The notes under the pieces are model-generated. The model searched no databases and had not been told where the DNA came from. It worked only from the letters and a program-made list of their open reading frames with translations. Below are positions 56,275 to 64,000 of a stretch of 64,000 nt of DNA, piece by piece; the stretch's first letter is position 1, and every line of letters begins with the position of its first letter. Where the stretch lies: assembly GCA_905221605.1 (NCBI GenBank), contig CAJNDS010000332.1, positions 5,001 through 69,000 of the forward strand. Reading direction: 5' to 3'. The DNA is from Symbiodinium natans. Taxonomy: Eukaryota > Sar > Dinophyceae > Suessiales > Symbiodiniaceae. The translations under genes were made by a program, and so were the position numbers.

Positions 56275-57130
56275 GGTTCAGTGTTTTAGGGACCCTGAAC
56301 CCTAAACCCTAAACCCTAAATAGGGGTAGGGTTCTGTTCCGCAGTTCCCACCCCTCTTGTTGATGATCTTGAGGTTGCCACTCGCTTCCAGCAGAAGAGT
56401 GTTCACTCCTGCTTCGTCCTGAGGGGCGCAAACCGGAGGCACCCTCAGATGAAACGCGAAGCCTTGAACCCCAAACCCTAAACCCTAAACCCTAAACCCT
56501 GAACCCTAAACCCTAAACCCTAAACCCTAAACCCTAACCCCTACACCCTAAGCTAAACCCTAAGCCGTAAGACCCTAAACCCCCAACCTCAAAACTAGGC
56601 TGCAAGCCTAGGACATCAACCACAGCGGACCCTGCCCCAAAGGAAAGATCTGTCTCCCGTAGTGTTTGCTCGAGGGGCCGGAATTACGAATAGTACTCCC
56701 TTATGGCCCCCTGTATACTTATACGAGAATAACTCCCCAGAACCCTGCCCCCCTAAACCCTAGATCCTAAACCCTAAACCCGAAACCTCTAATTATTGTT
56801 CGGGTTCGGGGTGCAGACTTCGTGGTGCCTATATGCCTGGAACCAGACCGAGGAGAAACTCGGAGAAGCCTAGAAATAAAAAAGAAGGAAACCCTAAACC
56901 CTAAACCCTAAACCCTAAGCCCTTTTTGGGTTTGAAGAGGCTTTGTGAGGGGACCTAAGCCCGAAACAAAGGGAACAAGGGTCGACTCTGGGTCCTAGTG
57001 CGTTAGGGTTTAGGGTTTAGGGTTTAGGGTTTAGGGTTTAGGGCTTAGGGCTTAGGGCTTAGGGTTTAGGGGTGTAGGGTTTAGGGTTTAGGGTCGTTTC
57101 CGGTGTAGGGTTTAGGGTTTAGGGTCGTTT
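56275..57130. repeat. Telomere-like arrays, both orientations
   Basis: Near-perfect CCCTAAA runs at 56295-56320, 56470-56580 and 56889-56922, then TTTAGGG on the + strand at 57004-57122. The switch of strand occurs between about 56925 and 57004, around a short unique segment ending GGGTCCTAG. Cleaner repeats than the 8.3 kb array. Confidence 0.95.
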
Positions 57131-57179
57131 CCGGGATGAATTGCAGGCTGGTCTGGGGTGCTCTGACTTAGCCTTTGCC

Positions 57180-60100
57180 CCCGGCCTCCAACGAAGCGTC
57201 AGCTGTGTTGGTGTCGAAGGCAACATCCCCATTGCAATAGAGGACAAGATTCCCATCCTCCTCAGGGCTGTTGCTTTCCGGGATGAGGGTTAGGGTTTAG
57301 CTTACGGCCTTCGGAGAAACAACTAGAACAATCACAACACCCTGAAACCAAGATTTCGCCTGTGAGTTAGTGGAGAGGTGCGCAAGAAACGGAACAAAAC
57401 GGCTTCGCAGGGTTTGGGTTCAAGGGCTTAGGGCTTAGGACTTCGTTTCTTCTGTTTTTCATTTCTTATTATCCCCCCCCCCACCTGCATCTTGAACTCA
57501 ATCTCCTTCGGCGCCGCATCACAGGATGTCCCGGTAGACCAAAGATCCTGCCCACGCGACCAATCTTTCAAGGTGACGTTGCCGCCCTCCTTGGCATCTG
57601 AGGAAGCTTACTAGGCTGCCCAGTAACCTAGGCTTAAAAAGGGTACCCTTTTTGCTTAAAGGGGTTTATAAGGGAACCTAAACCCCCCAAAAGGGAATAA
57701 GGGTACTACTGGGCATCCTAGCTCAAGCAAAGAACAAATCTCGAACCCGTCGTTCGCAAGAACGATGCTGCCTCACTGAATGGTAGTTCCAGCATTGAGG
57801 TGTTTTCTTGGGCCATGCGATCCCGATCCACATGCGGCAACATTTCGAGCTTGCGGGTTTAGTTCCTACGTTCCTTTGAGGATTGACTTGTCGAGTATTG
57901 GTTTTTGAAAATCTCACTGACACCAAGCTGCAGACAGGGACAGGGTGAAGTCGTAGAAGGTCTTTTGCACCAGACGCATGCCAGGAAAAAGCACATGTGG
58001 GCTGGTCAGATTGCTCCTTCTGCTAGCAGTGCAGGAAAGGGTTTAAGTTTAGGGTTTGGAGTTTCAGTGTTCGGGCTTAGGGGTCGAGATCGCGACTTCG
58101 GAACTGCTTGTGTGAATTTAAAGCCGTTGTCATGTAGACTCACCTAGGAATCTGTGGCATACCAGGAGCTTGGTGTTCAGCAGAACGAGAAGAAACCTAG
58201 ACTCGCTCCAGGGTCCTGAGATGCCACCGTTTTAGGGTTAACTACGGTTTAGGTTATGCAGTTATTTCCCAACCCCAGAATACAAAACAAAATCAAAATG
58301 TATTTTGGAAAGAAGAGACACAGTCTGCACATGCTTATCTTCACGCGTTCACACATACATGCAGACATATGTTTCTGGGCATGCAAGTATGCCTGCATGC
58401 ATGCGTATGTACGCTTTACGCCTGTGTGTTGATTCGCATTTGTTCTCTGACTTCTGCACATCGAGAAAGCGATCCTGCTAGGCTGTGTAAACCCTAAACC
58501 CTATAGACTATAGACCCTAAACCCTAAACCCTAAACCTAAACCCTAAACCCTAAACCCTATATAGACCCTAAACCCTGCGGCATGTCCTTCCGAAGCCAA
58601 CAGGAATCGTGCCCGAGCTGGACCAGACTCCAGTCAGATCTGGCACGTTGTACAGAGAGAAGTGGCCTGTGACTTCCAATGCTGCCACCCGGCAGTGCTG
58701 GCGAGATGCATCCTGGGTTTGGGGTTTAGGGTTTAGGGTTTAGGGCGTAGGAAAACAAGAGATGAATGATAGAAGACTAGATAGGTACTCGCGAGTACGG
58801 CACCCATAGCAATCGAAGTGTCATCCGTGTCCGTCGCCCATAGAGCCTGCGTGGTGCCACAGTACAGCACTAAATTTCCATCTTCCTGGAGCGTTAGGAA
58901 AGGTGTGTCATCTGTGCACTGGCCGCCGGTGTCCGTTTCCCACGTCTTCCGGTCGTAGATGTTATAGATGGCAACATTTCCTAGACCCGGGAGTAACCTA
59001 GGAATAAAAAGGGTGCCCTTTTTGGTGTTAAGGGGATTATCAGGGAACCCCAACCCAAAAATCGGAAAGAAGGGCCCTACTCCCGGTCCTAGTTTCCTGT
59101 TTCTTCCACCAGCAGCTTGTACTGGCCATTGGGACTCTGTAGCGCTTGGTTCTTCTCCAGCTTGTCTCCCGTGGTAAGATTGCCTGCGAAACTCCAACTT
59201 CTCATGCTGTCAAAACAACCCTAAACTCTAAACCCTAAACCCTAAACGCTAAACCCCTCGTCATAGCCGGGGGGGTACCTCCGAACAGCTTGACAACCTT
59301 GTAACCACCCTAAACCCGAAATCCTACACCCCAAGACTCTAGCAGTATTTGGAGTCAGAACAACAGCTTTTGGCTTCTGCCTGCGAGTTCTATACGTGCG
59401 TGTTATGGGTTCTTATAGGAGTTTGTAGGGTTCTGTGGCGTTGGTTAGAAGTAGTTGGTTAGGGTTTCGGAGCTCTGCGGGGGCTCCATGAGTATAGGGT
59501 CTGAGTGTAGCAATGATGGTTTAAGATTTCGGGTTCAGCAACGGTATTCCTTAGTGCTCCGTGCTATGACTAGAGCGCAAGGGCCCCAAAACACCAGCCG
59601 ATTTGTTTAGGGTTTAAGGTTTAGGGTTTAGGGTTTAGGGTTGGCTAGAGCAGGGGTTGTAACAACAGGGCAGCACATGCACTGCGACCAAGGGTGGAGT
59701 TTGGGGTCGCGGGTTCTTAAGTTTAAGGGAACCCTTTTTGCGTGTAGCAAAACCCCTAAGCCCTAAGCCCTAAGCCCTAAGCCCTAAACCCTAAACCCTA
59801 AACTTGGCCAGCACCTCTAAACATGACCCAGTTACTAGAGACTGCAGGTGCCACCGCTTGCCAGAGATCCAGCTCCACAAACTGGAAGGTTGCTTGCAGA
59901 TAGCCTAGAATCCCCAGGAACCCGATTTAGGGTTTAGGGTTTAGGGTTTAGGGTTTAGGTTAGGGTCCTGCTCCTATGGTTCAATCTTAAACAGGAGATC
60001 CGAAACGAACAAGGGGACTGCTGTTGCACAGAGGAGCCGAAGTAGCCATCCTTACTGGACCCCAGCGTGGCGCCCACCATCTTATACGAGGCATCATCCG

Positions 60101-63100
60101 TAACAGTGGCCGTCATCCCAACCGGATTGGCGACGATGGTGGGGGAGTAGCCACCTACGGGTTTACGCAAATAAGGGGCCCCAAATATAGACCCTCAAAT
60201 GGTAGATTCCCTTCTAATACCCAACAAGGTACCCGTGTTTTTGGAAACCCCCCCCCACCTAGTATCCCCGTGGAGGTCCCGTCAGAAAAGCTCAGTGACA
60301 TCTTCACCACCTCCCCCGATGGATAGAAGGAGCTGGGGTCCCGGAAGTACATCGTTACGGCGGTGATGTATTTCTCCTGGGCTTTTGCTAGGGAAGTGAA
60401 CTCAAGTTACCCTCTTAAGGAAACCCCAACTTGTTTACGTTAGATCAAGCTCCTTAACAAGAACCCAGTCTCGGCCAGGTCGTAGGAATTCTCCGTCCCG
60501 CCCGTGGAGGAGCCACCTCGCTGCTCTCCTCCGTCTGAGAACTGCAGGCGAAAGGAATCCTCACTTCGAGCGGGTGTCAAAAAAACTCGAGGAGTCGCCT
60601 TATGATACGGATCCTAGTATTCAAGCTCGGGGGTTCCCCATTCTCTGAACCTCCAGTTTCGGTGCGCCTGCACATGCTCAGACGGGACGGCAGGGTCATG
60701 AGCGGGCAGGGTTTAGGGTTTAGGGTGCAGAAACGAAAGGGATTTCCCGCAAGTCACCACGACCCAGCCAGGCATGCTTTCGATTCGGTTGTTGATTGTG
60801 TAAGCCACCCACGCGACCATTTACGTAGATCCACTCTCAAACGAGGGCAGCTAAATTTAGAGAGAAGTAAACCTACCTCGAGGAATGAAAAAGGTACTGT
60901 TGAAAGGAGACTCAATCACGTTGTAGGCCCAAACACTTGTCGTGGTGATATCACCGATCTCTCCGTCTTCGTTGGCATACCTTCGATCTTGAAAAATTGC
61001 AGCTCTAGATTCAATCAATGCAGCTCTAGATTCAATCTAACTCTGGTTTAGAATCTTTGGACAACGGATGACGCACATCTGAGCCCAGATACCACATTCC
61101 GTCTTTGTTGTACTTCAGTTCGGTACCATCCTCAGTGTCTTGGGTCACTGCCGCGTATGGCCCCACGGTAACCTGCTCCACAGCAGGCAGGACCTGAACT
61201 TTGGCAGACTCCATCCCCGGAATGTACCGCTGCAGGTACATATTGGGCTGCAGCGCCTTCGCCATGTAGCCGCATGCCTCATTCAAGACTCGGGACGCTG
61301 TCATCTCTGCAATCGTGTCACAGATGTCGTCGTCGTTGCTCCAATGAAGTTCATACCTGCATTGCCCCAGTCGCCCCTTGATTCAGGATCCCCTTTTCCT
61401 ACGACTCAAACTTGAGCGGAACCCCAAAACAAGCAAAAGCAAACAAAAAGCTAAACAAAGCTACGACTGGGCAAGCCAGGTACTTAATGTTGGTCAGCTC
61501 ATCCGTCACAGTCATGTCACAGCCACTGCAGCACCTCCGGCGTCGGGTTCCAGTCTGTTCTGTGGACGACTCGATTTTGGTCTTCCTCCAGTCTTTCCAG
61601 AGGTCGTAGGTGAAGTTGAAGAAGGTCCTGGGTAGCGAGTATGTGTAAAGGTTTAGGGTTTAGGGCTTAGGGTTTAGGGTTGCGGGTTTAGGGTTTAGGG
61701 TTTAGGGTTCAGGGTTCAGGCTTTAGGGGCTTCAGGGCTTGAGGGTTTGAGTTCGAAGCGGGCTTTGACATCTCAATGGGCCCTAAAGCGACTCTAGGAA
61801 GCGGCACTTCTACCAAGGCTTAAAACCCGAAACCCTAAACCCAACTCCTAAACCCTTTAAGAGAACCACAAAGGGAAACTCAAGAGCGCCCCCACAGTGC
61901 CGCTAAAGGTCTGGTAGTAGGACACAGCAGCTTGCAGTGCATAGTCCCAGCTCGGGTCTTGAGTGCCATAGAGACTTTGGCCATTCGTAATCCTCTCCTT
62001 CAGGGCTCAAAGGAAGAGGCACCTAGGTTACATCATCTATTGAGCCCTACCCTAAAGTGGAGGTATTGCCTTAAAAGGCTTGTGTATAGGTTTAGGGGTT
62101 AGGGTTTAGAGTTTAGGGTTTAGAGTTCGGGCTTTTTGGTGGTTACTTTTTGTTGGCCTCCTCTCCTTGAGGATCGAGCAGTGGATGGTAGCAGCAACAA
62201 TGGTAAGGGGGAGCAGCTGGTACTTGTTCGTTGAGATCGTGAGGTGGGCAATCCTAGGTTGGTCTGTTTAGAGGCCTTGGAAAACGGTTCTTGAAGCCAG
62301 GTTTAGGGTTTAGGGCTTAGGGACCCTTCTTAGGTCCAACAAGGAGAATAGAAAAGATGCCTACCTAGAGAAGCCCCCGCCCCCAGACTTTTTTCTGCCA
62401 GCAACCCCTTGTCAAACCCCTTTATCAACACGAACCACATATTCGACCCTCAACTCAAATTTATGAAAAAAACAAAAAAAAACAAGTTGCCTGTACTGCC
62501 CAGAGTCAGATCTTCGACCTTGGCCAATGCTACGGTGAGGTCGTTGCCCTTCTCGGCAACCGTGTTGGCCCTTGTGTAGCGGGTCAGATCCCGTCTCAAG
62601 CCTCAGTCGGTGTTCTCAAGCGGCCTTAAGCCCGGAGTGTAGCACCTCTATAAAAAAAAAACCCCCAAAAAAAACCAAAACCCTCAAAAAAACCCAAGCG
62701 CTCAACCCTTAAGCCCCTAAAAACCCTTAAACCTCAAAAAAACCCCCGGTGAAATCCTCCTCCCGGCACTCCTCCGAAGCAACAATTCGCGGCCTCGCAG
62801 CCCAAGAAATCGCCCTCCCGCTCCGATAGCTCGAACTCCAGGATCGCCACGTCTACCAACTCCTGGCTTTTTTTTTTTTTGTTTCGAAGGTTTCGGGTTT
62901 TTTTTAATAGGGTTTACGGAGTTTTATAGAGTTTATAGGGTGTATGGAGGTTTTTAGGGTTTATAGGGTTTACAGGGCTTATAGAGTTTATAGGGTTTAT
63001 AGGGCTTATGGGGTTTATATGGTTCATAGGGTTTAGGGTCTCTCTTTTATAGGGTTTAGGGTTGAGGGATAAGGGCTTAAGGGTTTAGGGTTTAGAGTTT

Positions 63101-63760
63101 TTATCGGGTGTTAATGGGATTTTCTGGTCGTCTGTAGAAGATGTTTCATGGGGTGCTGTGGTTTTTCATTTGGATTTACATGGTTTTAGTGTGGCTTCCT
63201 GTTCTCGTGTAAAGTTTCATAGGATTATCCATGAGGTTTTCTGGTCTTTACAGGACTCATGGAGTTTACAGGGGCCAGAGAATGGTTTTTATGTGATTCA
63301 AAGGTAATGGTTTCTTGATAAGTAGCTCAATTTGATGCAAGGGACATGCAATGGTTTTTTGGCAAGGAAAATGGTTTTACAAGGTTTCATCTGTTTGCGG
63401 CGCATATCAAGGGTAAGGAGCACATTTGCAAGTTGCAGGCTACCATAGGTTGTTGCCTGTGCCATAAGGAGTTGCAGGGGGGGGGTGGTTGGGATTCAAG
63501 GAACTTCGTTTAAGTTTGCACAACACGAGTCGATGGCAACATAAAGCAAGCCCCCAACAAGATCCCTAAACCCTAAACCCTACAACCCCGAAAACCCTAA
63601 GCCCCAACACGCTACACCCAGAACCCCCCCGCCCCGCCCAAAGCGCAAATCCTACGAACCCAGGCTCCTTGACCTCGCCGATGATGAGTGCCCAGATGTC
63701 GTACTCGTCGGAGGAGGAAGGCCAGATCAAACTGAGAAGGTTCGACAGTACTCCGCCAAC
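57180..63760 (-). CDS. Multi-exon lectin-domain protein with pore-forming-toxin-like N-terminal region
   Basis: Exons, transcription order: 63668-63760 (GGVLSNLLSLIWP...DIWALI), 62760-62872 (ILEFELSEREGDF), 62495-62600 (NDLTVALAKVEDL), 61895-62006 (LKERITNGQSLYGT), 61477-61627 (FFNFTYDLWKDW), 61077-61356 (CGYMAKALQPNMY, VGPYAAVTQDTEDG), 60475-60566 (FRLQFSDGGEQRGG), 60259-60376 (VVKMSLSFSDGTSTG), 60030-60154 (ATVTDDASYKMVGATLG), about 59840-59900, 59097-59183 (NQALQSPNGQYKLL), 58804-58980 (LQEDGNLVLYCG), 58587-58681 (GHFSLYNVPDLTGVW), 57723-57859, 57485-57606 (DLWSTGTSCD), 57180-57267 (EEDGNLVLYC). The DGNLVLY boxes are bulb-type (mannose-binding) lectin repeats; the FSDG...GG exons resemble jacalin-like domains. 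The first five exons resemble the helical domain of Cry-like proteins known in some eukaryotes; that is inference. Probably secreted or vacuolar, sugar-binding. Exon continuity is not proven. Confidence 0.6.
57611..57721. mobile_element. Introner-like element, 111 bp
   Basis: Begins CTAGGCTGCCCAGTAACC and ends GTACTACTGGGCATCCTAG, so it has about 15-base imperfect terminal inverted repeats. Same inner layout (AAAAAGGGTACCCTTTTTG, then AAGGGGTTTATAAGGGAACC) as the element at 58982. It falls exactly between two lectin exons. A short flanking AAGC match is a doubtful target-site duplication. Confidence 0.7.
58482..63110. repeat. Telomere-like runs inside lectin introns
   Basis: C-rich (CCCTAAA on +): 58488-58577, 59219-59252, 59757-59803, 61825-61855, 62645-62745. 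G-rich (TTTAGGG on +): 58717-58747, 59606-59643, 59925-59961, 60707-60726, 61648-61740, 62088-62125, 62300-62322, 62930-63110 (TTTATAGGG-like). A further C-rich run is at 63564-63600. The runs fall between the exons and none interrupts a recognised exon. Confidence 0.9.
58982..59092. mobile_element. Introner element, 111 bp, with target-site duplication
   Basis: TTTCC flanks both ends (58977-58981 and 59093-59097). Terminal inverted repeats: TAGACCCGGGAGTA at the left and the complement of TACTCCCGGTCCTAG at the right. It makes up almost the whole intron between lectin exons 59097-59183 and 58804-58980. Removing it with one TTTCC copy restores the frame (...EETGN|VAIY...). A cut one base into the duplication gives a GA...AG intron. 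Confidence 0.85.
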
Positions 63761-64000
63761 CTTGGATGTTTTGAAACTATACAGGCTTTATGGTTTAGGG
63801 TCTAGCGGCTACTGAAAGGGCTCTACAAGAGATTTTAATAGGGGCCTTAACTAGACCCAAGAGTAACCTACCAGTAGGAATCAACAGGGTGCATTTTTTG
63901 CTTTAAAAGGGGCCTATACGGTAGCCCGAACCCTAACAAAAGGGAATACGGGCCTGCTCTGGGTCCCAGTTCATGAGTAAAATCGAGCTTTGGGGGCAAT
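63761..64000. mobile_element. Third introner-like element (63851-63969) upstream of lectin exon 1
   Basis: CTAGACCCAAGAGTAACC at 63851 pairs with the complement of CCTGCTCTGGGTCCCAG ending at 63969; the interior AACAGGGTGCATTTTTTG and AAAAGGGAATACGGG matches the other two copies. It suggests one more exon of the same gene above 63970. No clear target-site duplication. Confidence 0.6.

Overview
The window looks like nuclear DNA of a dinoflagellate, most plausibly a Symbiodiniaceae-type genome. The evidence is plant-type telomere repeats (CCCTAAA/TTTAGGG) scattered through introns and gene borders, genes cut into many tiny exons, splice acceptors of the form AG|G, and many introns whose donors are GC or GA instead of GT. 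There is no bacterial-style operon, CRISPR array or convincing tRNA/rRNA gene. Every gene that can be recognised lies on the minus strand, as in the long one-direction gene clusters of dinoflagellates.

Layout. 1-4.9 kb: a LINE-type retroelement (endonuclease, reverse transcriptase, zinc fingers and an unexpected C-terminal ubiquitin-protease-like domain), broken by one frameshift and capped at its 5' side by about 890 bp of (CAA)n. 6.06-8.1 kb: exons of unidentified genes. 8.3-9.5 kb: a degenerate telomere-like array. 10.1-14.8 kb: a voltage-gated cation-channel gene in about 11 small exons. 16.8-20 kb: exons of an unidentified gene. 24.2-26.3 kb: two exons of an alpha/beta-hydrolase gene, with an apparently intronless glycerophosphocholine acyltransferase gene (25.06-26.22 kb) sitting in the intron between them. 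26.6-35 kb: scattered exons of unidentified genes. 37.0-40.7 kb: a CobW/P47K GTPase gene in 15 recognised exons, two of them only 17 and 19 nt. 41-44.6 kb: unidentified exons. 47.8-52.4 kb: a dihydrodiol dehydrogenase (Gfo/Idh/MocA family) gene in 11 exons, with a 680-bp palindrome in one intron. 53.3-55.2 kb: a protein kinase gene; a 100-N assembly gap lies just upstream. 57.2-63.8 kb: a multi-exon gene for a protein with bulb-lectin and probably jacalin-like domains and a helical N-terminal region that resembles Cry-like pore-forming proteins; its introns are full of telomere-like repeats in both orientations and short introner-like elements.

The genes do not form one pathway; this is an ordinary stretch of a repeat-rich dinoflagellate chromosome. 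The most interesting parts are the retroelement with a deubiquitinase-like domain, the nested acyltransferase gene, the introner with intact target-site duplication, and the lectin gene with telomere-repeat introns. Exon borders were read by eye from protein similarity plus AG|G acceptors and are approximate where no donor could be assigned.
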